Origin: Lachnospiraceae bacterium
GTDB taxonomy: Bacteria > Bacillota > Clostridia > Lachnospirales > Lachnospiraceae
DNA length: 64,000 nucleotides
Assembly: GCA_015057405.1 (NCBI GenBank)
Contig: SVEK01000002.1
Coordinates: forward strand, 1 to 64,000
Reading direction: 5' to 3'
Shown here one piece after another: positions 43,508 to 51,758 of this stretch. How positions within the stretch are numbered: the stretch's first letter is position 1; each line of letters opens with the position of its first letter. Made by a program: the position numbers and the translations under genes. The notes beneath the pieces are model-generated. The model was not told the DNA's origin. It made no database searches and was given only the letters and a program-made list of their open reading frames with translations.

Positions 43508-45148
43508 ATGTCTAATCGTAGTTCAAAATCAGACAATTATATAAAGCAGGGAAGCATACTTGCGGGTGCATCCCTGCTTGTACGTATAATAGGAATGTTA
43601 TATCGTTTCCCTATGTCAAATATTATAGGTGAAGAAGGAAACGGTATTTATTCTGTTGCATTTGAATTATACGATGTTATGCTTATTATTTCTTCATACA
43701 GTTTACCCCTTGCGGTATCAAAACTTGTTTCTGCAAAACGAATCAGAAGAGAACATTACAACATACTTAGAATTTTTAGATGTACAATGGTCTTTGCTCT
43801 TGTCATGGGTGGAATTGCAGCTCTTGTTTTGTTTTTTGGAGCTGAGTTTTTTGAGAAAAACATGGCCGGAGGAAGATATACCGGACTTTCTTTACCGTTA
43901 AAGGTTCTTGCACCAACAGTATTTATAGTAGCAATAATGGGTGTATTTCGAGGATTGTATCAAGGAAAGGGTACTATGATTCCTACTGCATTTTCTCAGA
44001 TAATAGAACAAATTGTAAATGCTGTAGTTAGTATTTATGCAGCATATTCTTTGATGCAGGCTCATAACCTTTCACTACATCTTGCAGGATGGGGCGCTGC
44101 AGGAGGTACAACAGGAACGCTATTAGGTGCTTTATCCGGACTGGTAATATTGTTGTTAATATATTTATTATATCGGCCTACTTTATTAAGACTTGGAAGG
44201 CGTGACAGAACAGGCAGATGTGATTCTTATAATGACATATTTAAGTTACTTATATTCACTGCATTTCCGATAATTTTAAGTCAGACTGTGTATCAAATAA
44301 GCGGAATAATAGATTATTCCATGCTCGGTTCCATACAGGCCACAAAAGGCTGGGATGATTTTGCAGTTAAAAATGCAACCGGATTATACAGTACAAAATA
44401 CAGGTTATTATTAAGTGTGCCTATTGCGATTGCAACAGCTATGTCTTCATCAATTTTACCTAGTATCGCTTCCTCGTTTTCAATAAATAACATTTCAGAG
44501 GTAAGAAGCAAGATTTCACTGGGTATTAAATTCAATATGCTTATTGCGTTTCCTTGTTTTATGGGATTAACTATACTTGGAAGACCAATACTTATGTTGT
44601 TATTTCCAAGTCAGGACTATGTTGCAGGCGGATGGCTTCTTACAGCGGGGAGTATTGCAATTGTATTTTATGCTGTAAGTAATATAAGCGGTGCATGTCT
44701 TCAGGGAATCGATAAAATGCGATTACCGGTAATTCATTCTGCAATTGCTCTTGTAATACATGTTTTGGTTGTCTTTTTACTTCTTATGTTTACTCCAATG
44801 GGGGTATATGCACTTGTTGTGGGTAATATTATTTTCCCTATGGTTACAGGTTTGTTAAATATGTTAGCCATTATGAGATATACAAAATATAGACAGGAGA
44901 TTGTAAGGACATTTTTAGTGCCATTTATTTCATCTGTTATTATGGGAATTGTATCCGGTACGTTTTACTATTTGATTTACAGTGTATGGAGTCACAACTC
45001 AATTTTAATTATAATATCAGTTATTTTGGCAGTTGCAACTTATTTTGTATGTTACCTAAAATTAGGCGGAGCTACTAAAGAAGAAATATATGAATTCCCT
45101 ATGGGAGTACAAATTGTAAGAATTGCAAAAAAATTCAGATTAATGTAA
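43508..45148 (+). CDS. spoVB: SpoVB/MurJ-type lipid flippase
   Basis: 546-residue polytopic membrane protein of the MOP superfamily with about 14 helices. The N-terminal KQGSILAGASLLVRIIGMLYRF and MSNIIGEEGNGIYSVAFELYD are typical of SpoVB-like lipid II flippases of Firmicutes. It probably moves lipid-linked peptidoglycan or polysaccharide precursors outwards, for spore cortex or vegetative wall. Several paralogues usually exist, so the sporulation-specific role is an inference. Confidence 0.82.
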   Translation: MSNRSSKSDNYIKQGSILAGASLLVRIIGMLYRFPMSNIIGEEGNGIYSVAFELYDVMLIISSYSLPLAVSKLVSAKRIRREHYNILRIFRCTMVFALVMGGIAALVLFFGAEFFEKNMAGGRYTGLSLPLKVLAPTVFIVAIMGVFRGLYQGKGTMIPTAFSQIIEQIVNAVVSIYAAYSLMQAHNLSLHLAGWGAAGGTTGTLLGALSGLVILLLIYLLYRPTLLRLGRRDRTGRCDSYNDIFKLLIFTAFPIILSQTVYQISGIIDYSMLGSIQATKGWDDFAVKNATGLYSTKYRLLLSVPIAIATAMSSSILPSIASSFSINNISEVRSKISLGIKFNMLIAFPCFMGLTILGRPILMLLFPSQDYVAGGWLLTAGSIAIVFYAVSNISGACLQGIDKMRLPVIHSAIALVIHVLVVFLLLMFTPMGVYALVVGNIIFPMVTGLLNMLAIMRYTKYRQEIVRTFLVPFISSVIMGIVSGTFYYLIYSVWSHNSILIIISVILAVATYFVCYLKLGGATKEEIYEFPMGVQIVRIAKKFRLM

Positions 45149-45191
45149 AGATAAAATAATACTTTCGGAATTAAAATACAATTGCATCAAA

Positions 45192-45227
45192 AAAGCAGAT
45201 GAAACATTTATTGCCTCATCTGCTTTA
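45192..45227. terminator. Bidirectional terminator between spoVB and the zinc-ribbon gene
   Basis: Stem AAAGCAGATGA (45192-45202) with TCATCTGCTTT (45216-45226), 11 perfect base pairs and a 13-base loop. A-rich sequence on the left and T-rich on the right let it serve both convergent genes. Confidence 0.8.
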
Positions 45228-45236
45228 TATATTTAA

Positions 45237-46247
45237 TTAAATATCGATATCTGATATGTGCTCATCAACTAATGTATCAATCATATTAATCGGAGCATTA
45301 GGAATATCCGCAATCAAGTCATGTCTAATAGCTTCTAAATACTTAAAATAATTGATTTCATCAGCTACACTGTCGTCTTTAATGCTTTTTAGATATCCTG
45401 ATGTAACATGAAGTTTCAGCCACATGACAACTTCACTTTCCAGTTTTTCCTGATCGGCAATTGCTTCTTGAATGCTTTTTGATTTACTCATAACATATAT
45501 TCCCGTAATAAAGAATCCAAGAAACATAATAAGCATTACAACCTGACTAAACCTGTTATTAAATAAACCAAAGATAGGAGAGTCAAATAACTCAAGCATA
45601 CAAATCAGACAATATATAGTACCTAAAGCACCAAATGACAAACATGTATAAGCGCTGAATTTATAGTCTTTATATTTATCAGCCTGACGTACATACGGAA
45701 TCATAGATTCTTCAAATTCTTCATCAGGGTCTATCTGCGGAACCAAATCATGTGTATGAATAACTTCATCATTATCTAAAATTATTTCTTCAACATCATT
45801 ATCATCAGTTATTTCAGACATTTCATCATCGCAAATTTTGTCGGTTTCTTCAAATGTTTCGATATTATTACAGTTACTCTCAATATCGTTAAGTGATGTA
45901 TCATCACTTAAATCTTGGTCGAGTTCAACTTCATCGTCTGAAACAGATCTTTCTGCAATTGCAAATCCGACAAACAACTTGTGTGCTGCATCATAATCAT
46001 CAGCATGAACAGTGACGGTATAGAGAGCTTCTTCGTCATTAACAACAAAATGTCGTGTAATGCCCGAAAAATCAAGATAATTAACAAATTTCTCAACAAG
46101 AGAATTATCTTCTGTAGAAAATACGGTGACATAATTGGCAGTATCGTTTTTGAAAGTTTCAAAACTATCAACTAACTCAACATTACAATCAGCACATACG
46201 ACAATTCCTTCACGATATTCATTTTTACATTTTGGACACCATGGCAT
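45237..46247 (-). CDS. Zinc-ribbon membrane protein, function unknown
   Basis: 336 residues. An N-terminal zinc ribbon is formed by C4-C7 and C18-C21 (PWCPKCKNEY, VVCADCN). The next segment (about 36-95) resembles the small DUF2007 signal-transduction fold. A long acidic linker (about 100-190) leads to two membrane helices (about 206-227 and 240-258) and a cytoplasmic C-terminus. No clear function. It follows tyrS on the minus strand behind a GAGGGG site and ends at the shared terminator. Confidence 0.75.
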   Translation of the reverse strand: MPWCPKCKNEYREGIVVCADCNVELVDSFETFKNDTANYVTVFSTEDNSLVEKFVNYLDFSGITRHFVVNDEEALYTVTVHADDYDAAHKLFVGFAIAERSVSDDEVELDQDLSDDTSLNDIESNCNNIETFEETDKICDDEMSEITDDNDVEEIILDNDEVIHTHDLVPQIDPDEEFEESMIPYVRQADKYKDYKFSAYTCLSFGALGTIYCLICMLELFDSPIFGLFNNRFSQVVMLIMFLGFFITGIYVMSKSKSIQEAIADQEKLESEVVMWLKLHVTSGYLKSIKDDSVADEINYFKYLEAIRHDLIADIPNAPINMIDTLVDEHISDIDI

Positions 46248-46289
46248 AGATAAAGTCCCCCTCTAAATAATTAATGTTGAACCGAAAAA

Positions 46290-47522
46290 TTATTCCGGTT
46301 TGTACAAATGAAATGCTTTTTTACCTCTCCTGATAAGGAGAGCACCTTCTGCATTAAGGTCTTTGGTCTTGAATACCTTTGCAAAATCGGTACATTTTTC
46401 ATCATTAACAGTAACGCCACCCTGAGTTACATTACGTCTTGCATCACCACGACTTGCTGCAAGTTTACCATCAACAAGTAATGTAATAATATCAATACCT
46501 TCATCAAATTTTGAAGCAGGATAAGTTGTAGTAGGAATATCACTTGTATTCATAGAACCGCCAAAAAGAGAACGGGATGCTTCCAAAGCCTTATTGGCTT
46601 CTTCTTCACCATGTACAATTTTTGTTACTTCATATGCAAGAACTTCCTTTGCTTTGTTAATCTCAGAATCTTTAAGTGAACCAAGTCGTCTTACTTCGTC
46701 CATAGGAAGGAAAGTGAGAAGTCCAAGACATTCTTCAACTTTTACATCTTCTATATTGCGCCAGTACTGGAAAAATTCGTATGGACTTGTTTTTTCAGGA
46801 TCAAGCCATACAGCACCTTTCATAGTCTTGCCCATTTTTATTCCTTCGCTTGTTGTCAGAAGTTTGAATGTAAGACCATATGCCGGTTTTTGTTCCTTGG
46901 CACGTATAAGATTAACACCGCCAATAATGTTAGACCACTGATCATTACCTCCAAGTTCAAGATTACAACCGTATTTCTGGAAGAGTTTAAGGAAATCATA
47001 TGATTGCATAATCATGTAATTGAATTCAAAGAAAGTAAGGCCTTTTTCCATACGCTGCTTGTAGCATTCAGCAGCAAGCATCTTATTAACCGAAAAATGA
47101 ACACCGACTTCCCTTAAAAATTCTACATAATTCAAATCAAGAAGCCAGTCAGCATTATTGGCTATAATAGCTTTATCATCATCGAATGTTATAAATCTTG
47201 AGAGCTGTTCTGCAAATCTGTCGGCATTATGCTGTATGGTCTCTTTTGTCATAATAGTACGCATATCTGATTTTCCTGACGGATCACCAATCATAGTTGT
47301 ACCCCCGCCAAGAAGCGCAATAGGACGATGTCCTGCACGCTGCATGTGCATCATTGCCATTACGGTTAAAAAATGACCGGCTGTAAGACTATCAGCAGTA
47401 GCATCAAAACCTATATAAAAAGTGACAGACTCCTTTCCGAGCATCTCGCGAATTTCATCCGGATGAGTTGCCTGTTCAATAAAACCACGTTCAACAAGTA
47501 TGTCGTATACGTTTTCGGACAT
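46290..47522 (-). CDS. tyrS: Tyrosyl-tRNA synthetase
   Basis: Class I synthetase charging tRNA-Tyr; 410 residues. The HIGH-like motif is in SLTAGHFLT, the substrate region is [11 protein letters not shown] and GGNDQW, and the KMSKS loop is KMGKT. The C-terminal S4 domain reads [27 protein letters not shown] is 7-8 bases before the ATG. It is transcribed on the minus strand from its own promoter after rlmD, without a visible T-box leader. Confidence 0.96.
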   Translation of the reverse strand: MSENVYDILVERGFIEQATHPDEIREMLGKESVTFYIGFDATADSLTAGHFLTVMAMMHMQRAGHRPIALLGGGTTMIGDPSGKSDMRTIMTKETIQHNADRFAEQLSRFITFDDDKAIIANNADWLLDLNYVEFLREVGVHFSVNKMLAAECYKQRMEKGLTFFEFNYMIMQSYDFLKLFQKYGCNLELGGNDQWSNIIGGVNLIRAKEQKPAYGLTFKLLTTSEGIKMGKTMKGAVWLDPEKTSPYEFFQYWRNIEDVKVEECLGLLTFLPMDEVRRLGSLKDSEINKAKEVLAYEVTKIVHGEEEANKALEASRSLFGGSMNTSDIPTTTYPASKFDEGIDIITLLVDGKLAASRGDARRNVTQGGVTVNDEKCTDFAKVFKTKDLNAEGALLIRRGKKAFHLYKPE

Positions 47523-47563
47523 TTTTATTCCTCCATTTCATTTGTTATGTTCATCAAATATTT

Positions 47564-47592
47564 ATATTAGCATATTACAGATATTAATTCAA
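47564..47592 (-). promoter_or_regulatory. Sigma-A-type promoter of tyrS (minus strand)
   Basis: On the minus strand TTGAAT (47592-47587), 17 bases, TAATAT (47569-47564), about 42 bases before the tyrS start. Confidence 0.65.
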
Positions 47593-47645
47593 CCAATTTC
47601 AAATCTATGGCCTGTAGGAGATTCCTAATTTTAAACGATAGTATT

Positions 47646-49010
47646 TTATCTTATTTTTGAAAATAAGGCTATAGTCTCCACATGAGCAGTCCATGGGAAC
47701 ATATCAACAATACTAACTCGTTCCAATTTGTAGTTTTTATTTTTAATGATTTCAATATCTTTAATAAGACTTGTTGGTTTACATGAAATATATAATATGT
47801 TATCAACTCCGTAATCAAGTATCCTGTCAAGAGCTTTTGGATGAACTCCTTCTCTTGGTGGATCAAGCACTATTAATTCCGGATTGGTATCGATGGAATC
47901 TAAAGTTTTTAATACATCACCTGCAATAAATTCACAGTTATCTATGTTATTAAGTTTAGCATTTTCTTTAGCAGAAGCAACTGCCTCAGGTATAATTTCA
48001 ACACCAATCACTTTATTTGCTACAGGAGCAAGTAATTGTGCAATAGTACCGGTTCCGCTATATAAGTCATAAATAACTTTATTGTCAATGTATTCTTTAA
48101 TGTAGGAACGTGCAGTTTCATATAACACTTCGGCTCCAAGAGAATTAGTTTGAAAAAATGAGAAAGGTGTTATTTTAAACTTTAAACCGAGAATTTCTTC
48201 ATAAAAGTAATCCTTTCCGTATAATACAGTCGTTCCCTGGTCGGTTATTGTATCAGCTACACTGTCATTAACTGTATGAAGTATACCCTGTATATTTCCT
48301 TCAAGGGGAAGAACAACCAATCTGTTTACCAGTTGTGAAAAGTCATGATTAACAGTAGTTGTTGTAACAATGTCAATAAGCAGTTCATTGGTTTTTGAAG
48401 TACGGCGTATCAGAAGATGTCGTAAATATCCTTCGTGGCTCATACGATGATAATGAGAAAGATTATTCTCTGTACAATAATTCAAAACTTCTTTTAATAT
48501 CATGCCGTAATCTTTATTAACGAGTTTACAGTCTGAAGCATCAATAATATCATAAAAACTACCGCGTTTATGCAATCCAAGAGATAACGGCCCGTCTTTA
48601 TATTCATCACCAAATGTGAATTCCATTTTATTTCGATAGCCATAACTAATCGGACTGTGTTTTATTCCGTCAAAAATATAATTGTTATCAACTTTATTAA
48701 TTAATGAAAGAACAAGATTCTTTTTTAATTCTAATTGTTCTTCATATTTCATTGATTGATATAGACAACTTCCGCAAATTCCGAATTTCTCACAAAAAAC
48801 GTTTCCGTTTTCGATCTCAGACTTTTTAATAATATCAATTAATAAACCGGTTGCTTTATCATGTCTTTTTTTTGTAAGTCTAAATCTGATAAGCTGACCC
48901 GGCAAAGTATTTTTAACAATTATTTTAGTATCTTCCATATGTATGATTCCTTTATTGGGGAATTCATAACTGTCAACTACAGCTTCGTATATTTCGCCTT
49001 TTTTCATCAT
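47646..49010 (-). CDS. rlmD: 23S rRNA (uracil-C5)-methyltransferase, RlmD/RumA type
   Basis: SAM- and Fe-S-dependent methyltransferase of the TrmA/RlmD family, 454 residues. A TRAM-like N-terminal domain is followed by the 4Fe-4S cysteines C-6x-C-2x-C (CEKFGICGSC) and one more, the SAM fold with YDLYSGTGTIAQLL, LDPPREGVHPKAL and the catalytic Cys in ISCKPTSL. Which uracil is modified (1939 or 747 of 23S rRNA) cannot be told from the sequence. Two adjacent ATG codons mark the start; spacing to AGAGG is rather long. Confidence 0.92.
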   Translation of the reverse strand: MMKKGEIYEAVVDSYEFPNKGIIHMEDTKIIVKNTLPGQLIRFRLTKKRHDKATGLLIDIIKKSEIENGNVFCEKFGICGSCLYQSMKYEEQLELKKNLVLSLINKVDNNYIFDGIKHSPISYGYRNKMEFTFGDEYKDGPLSLGLHKRGSFYDIIDASDCKLVNKDYGMILKEVLNYCTENNLSHYHRMSHEGYLRHLLIRRTSKTNELLIDIVTTTTVNHDFSQLVNRLVVLPLEGNIQGILHTVNDSVADTITDQGTTVLYGKDYFYEEILGLKFKITPFSFFQTNSLGAEVLYETARSYIKEYIDNKVIYDLYSGTGTIAQLLAPVANKVIGVEIIPEAVASAKENAKLNNIDNCEFIAGDVLKTLDSIDTNPELIVLDPPREGVHPKALDRILDYGVDNILYISCKPTSLIKDIEIIKNKNYKLERVSIVDMFPWTAHVETIALFSKIR

Positions 49011-49073
49011 TATCTGTTATATTCCTCTCATAGTTAATTTATCATATTAATACGTTTACTATATTCAAAAGGG

Positions 49074-49102
49074 ATTATACTACGTGCTTTTAGTTAAAGC
49101 AA
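49074..49102 (-). promoter_or_regulatory. Sigma-A-type promoter of rlmD (minus strand)
   Basis: On the minus strand TTGCTT (49102-49097), 17 bases, TATAAT (49079-49074). It lies 11 bases from the left target duplication of the insertion sequence. Confidence 0.65.
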
Positions 49103-49113
49103 CAAATCATTTA

Positions 49114-49123
49114 TAAAAGCAGT
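49114..49123 (+). repeat. Target-site duplication, left copy
   Basis: TAAAAGCAGT, identical to 50975-50984, directly flanking the insertion sequence. Confidence 0.8.
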
Positions 49124-49163
49124 ATAGAGTAAAGTTTTTGTCAGTTGAATAGAAAAAAAATAA

Positions 49164-49235
49164 TGAGAGTAACCCCTCTCCTAAGGTATAATGTTTTCGA
49201 CCAAAAAAATATCAACCGAAAGGAAGTTACTCTCA
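49164..49235 (+). promoter_or_regulatory. Inverted repeat enclosing the transposase ribosome site
   Basis: TGAGAGTAAC (49164-49173) is perfectly complementary to GTTACTCTCA (49226-49235); the right arm covers the gap between the AAGGAAG site and the start codon. A possible -10, TATAAT at 49187-49192, lies between the arms. A transcript from it would lack the left arm, while read-through RNA from outside would contain both arms and fold over the start. Confidence 0.65.
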
Positions 49236-50689
49236 TGACAATTGTATCACTATTAGAAACATTAGTAAAAGGAATTTTGGAAGCAGAAGAAATATTTTTT
49301 AATAACCCGCAGGATTTCTATTCTCTAGAAACTGCAGTAAAGCATGCAGCAGAGACATTTTCAGCAGATTTCTTAAGCACGGTACTCTCATCAATGAACC
49401 ACCAGATTTATGATAATGCATGGAGAAAGAACAGATATAATGCACAAAGGACAGATGAAAGAACTATCATAACTACAGTTGGTGATGTTACATTTGACTG
49501 CACATATTTCCGTAACAAAGAAGATAACAGTTATCACTATCTTCTTGAAGAACTGATTAATCTTGATAAACATGAACGGTTAACAGAGGCTGCAGAAGTT
49601 GCTGTATTAACAGAGGCGCTTAAAACCAGTTATGAGGAAGCAACAAGAGTACTTCCATCAAAACAAAAAATATCAAAGAGCACAGTTTATAAAAAAGTTC
49701 ACGGGATTTCAGAAGAAATACCTGATGAGGCACCGGAAGAAAAGAAAGTATGCGAATATTTGCATATAGAAGCTGATGAAGATCATGTTGCGGAACAGCA
49801 TGGCAGATGGCAGTCATCAGAAGATAATGACAGTTTTATTACAAAGCTTATATATATCTATGAGTTAAAACAGGATGTTCCTAATGTTAAAGGGAGAAAA
49901 GAATTAGTTGGAACATTTTACTTTTCAGGTGTTTACTACGGAAGTGACGGTAACGAAAAATTTTGGAATAAGGTACGAAAATATATCGAAGAAAACTATG
50001 AAACAGACAGTATAAAGAAAATATATATTAGCGGAGATGGTGCTGCATGGATAAAAAATGGTGAAAAATATCTTGATAAAGCATTGTTTTGTGCAGATAA
50101 ATATCATCTGATGAAATATATAAATAAAGCTGCCGGGCAGTTGCTGGATGAAAAAGATATAGCCAAAGAAGAACTATGGCATATTCTTTATTCAAAAAGT
50201 AAGGATTCGAAAAAGAAATTTGATGAATATACATCAAAAATATATGCATCTGCCAGCAACAAAAAAGTAGTTGAAGAACTTAGAAGTTACGTACTTGGAA
50301 ACTGGACAGCTGTAAGAAGAACTCTTAGAAATAAACATGTTAACGGATGCAGTGCAGAAAGTCATGTATCACACATATTATCTGACAGGTTAAGTTCAAG
50401 ACCGATGGGATGGAGTCAGACCGGAGCAGACAGAATGAGTAAGTTGCGATGTTATGAGAAAAACTATGGTCGTGAAAAGATAATAAATCTTGTCAGATAC
50501 AGCCGTGAAAAAAAGAAACAGTTAAGAACAGGTACTGAAGATATACCGGTAAAGGCTCTTACACTCAGACAGATAACAGCAGAACATTATGACCAGTCAA
50601 AAAGTTATATTGAAAGAATCCAGGCTACGATACCGGGATTAACAGTAAGAAAAGAAGCAGCAATAAGAACACACTTAAGACTGATGTAG
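49235..50689 (+). CDS. ISLre2-family transposase (UPF0236)
   Basis: 484-residue transposase. The N-terminal half includes a helix-turn-helix-like region around KQKISKSTVYKKVHGI; the second half carries the acidic catalytic-type positions in IEADEDHVAEQ and SGDGAAWIKNG, followed by ADKYHLMKYI, which resembles Mutator/IS256-type active centres. No stop or frameshift is seen. ATG 49235 follows AAGGAAG by 8 bases; the upstream in-frame start at 49145 would cross the hairpin. Translation is likely restrained by the inverted repeat. Confidence 0.9.
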   Translation: MTIVSLLETLVKGILEAEEIFFNNPQDFYSLETAVKHAAETFSADFLSTVLSSMNHQIYDNAWRKNRYNAQRTDERTIITTVGDVTFDCTYFRNKEDNSYHYLLEELINLDKHERLTEAAEVAVLTEALKTSYEEATRVLPSKQKISKSTVYKKVHGISEEIPDEAPEEKKVCEYLHIEADEDHVAEQHGRWQSSEDNDSFITKLIYIYELKQDVPNVKGRKELVGTFYFSGVYYGSDGNEKFWNKVRKYIEENYETDSIKKIYISGDGAAWIKNGEKYLDKALFCADKYHLMKYINKAAGQLLDEKDIAKEELWHILYSKSKDSKKKFDEYTSKIYASASNKKVVEELRSYVLGNWTAVRRTLRNKHVNGCSAESHVSHILSDRLSSRPMGWSQTGADRMSKLRCYEKNYGREKIINLVRYSREKKKQLRTGTEDIPVKALTLRQITAEHYDQSKSYIERIQATIPGLTVRKEAAIRTHLRLM

Positions 50690-50973
50690 GAAAAAGACGC
50701 TATGTGTCAGAGTTATCCTTTATTGGGCTTGATTGATATACCATCTGCCTTCATATGATGTCAAGGTTGCTACGCACCTTACAGGCTTTGACCTTGACAT
50801 CATATGAAAGCAGATAAAAAAACGGTTAAGCCCAATAAAGGATTATTGTGCAACCCTAAAGGATGCTTTTTGACATAGAAAAGAAGTCGTTGTAAAATTG
50901 ATTAAGAATAAATCGAAGAATTATATCTTAGATGCTCTCTAATCATTTCCAACTGACAGTAATTTAACTCTAT
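50690..50973 (+). other. Non-coding 3' part of the insertion sequence with a long hairpin
   Basis: 284 bases without a gene. An outer stem of 16 perfect pairs, ATCCTTTATTGGGCTT (50715-50730) with its complement at 50828-50843, encloses an inner stem of 25 positions with one mismatch (50743-50767 with 50791-50815, containing TTCATATGATGTCAAGGT). The apical loop is 23 bases. The remainder, to the right terminal repeat, shows nothing else clear. It may stop transcription in both directions, or may serve the transposase. Confidence 0.8.
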
Positions 50974-50974
50974 C

Positions 50975-50984
50975 TAAAAGCAGT
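50975..50984 (+). repeat. Target-site duplication, right copy
   Basis: TAAAAGCAGT, identical to 49114-49123. Confidence 0.8.
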
Positions 50985-50991
50985 TTTTGTA

Positions 50992-51020
50992 TTTACTTTT
51001 TTACACTGATAATTTATACT
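50992..51020 (+). promoter_or_regulatory. Promoter of the DUF1836 gene
   Basis: TTTACT (50992-50997), 17 bases, TATACT (51015-51020). It begins 7 bases after the right target duplication of the insertion sequence, so the element did not damage it. Confidence 0.55.
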
Positions 51021-51078
51021 TTACTTAGTTGATTTGATAATGTCAGATGAATTAATTTGATGTAAATGAGGGGTTATT

Positions 51079-51756
51079 ATGGCCGATAACGATATAAGCA
51101 GCAATATAAGCGATATATGTGACTCTATTCTTCGTGTTGATAGGTCTGATTCACGTAAAAGGGATTTAAAACTAATAATTGAGTCTGTCACAAAACTTAA
51201 TTATCTTAATCCTGATGATATACCCGACATTCCGCTATATATGGATCAGGTTACAAGTTTTTTAGATGAACAACTTGTTTCTTATAAAAGATTCGATGAC
51301 GATAAGATTCTCACTAAAACGATGATTAACAATTATGCAAAGAACAATCTTATCCCTCCGCCTGAAAAGAAGAAGTATTCAAAAAACCACATGATAATGT
51401 TTATATTTATTTTTTATTTCAAGAATTTTCTTTCGATAAGTGATATCCGGAAAATTTTTGGACCGTTATCTGAAAAGTTTTTTGATGAGAATTCAGATTT
51501 GGCCCTTGATGACATTTACCGGTATATATTCAACATGGAATATGACGGAATGGATCATTTTTTAAAAGATATTCTTAATAAGTTTAACTCTTCAAAAGAT
51601 ACATTTCCTAAAACCGGTAACGAACAGGACGATGAGTTGTTAAGTACATTTTCTTTTATATGTATGTTAAGCTTTGATGTTTATGTAAAAAAGCTTATTA
51701 TAGAGAAGTTGATAGATTCAAAAGTTTCACAAACCACAAAAGATAGGAGAGAGTGA
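51079..51756 (+). CDS. DUF1836 putative transcription regulator
   Basis: 225-residue protein of the DUF1836 family. The segment ILTKTMINNYAKNNLIPPP resembles the winged-helix start of MerR-type regulators, which suggests DNA binding; the rest is alpha-helical with no membrane span. The target is unknown. GAGGGG precedes the ATG. Its stop codon is two bases from the ATG of the aldo/keto reductase gene, so it may sense or control that gene's product. Confidence 0.8.
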   Translation: MADNDISSNISDICDSILRVDRSDSRKRDLKLIIESVTKLNYLNPDDIPDIPLYMDQVTSFLDEQLVSYKRFDDDKILTKTMINNYAKNNLIPPPEKKKYSKNHMIMFIFIFYFKNFLSISDIRKIFGPLSEKFFDENSDLALDDIYRYIFNMEYDGMDHFLKDILNKFNSSKDTFPKTGNEQDDELLSTFSFICMLSFDVYVKKLIIEKLIDSKVSQTTKDRRE

Positions 51757-51758
51757 TT

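Larger units (their letters stand above)
49124..50974 (+). mobile_element. Insertion sequence, ISLre2 family, apparently intact
   Basis: About 1.85 kb, bounded by imperfect terminal inverted repeats: left ATAGAGTAAAG...GTCAGTTG (49124-49148) and right CAACTGACAG...ACTCTAT (50949-50973). The outer ACTCTAT/ATAGAGT and inner CAACTGACA/TGTCAGTTG blocks match exactly, with four mismatches between. A 10-bp duplication, TAAAAGCAGT, flanks it. It carries one transposase gene, a hairpin over the transposase start and a long hairpin on the 3' side. The copy looks young, because the duplication is still perfect. Confidence 0.88.
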
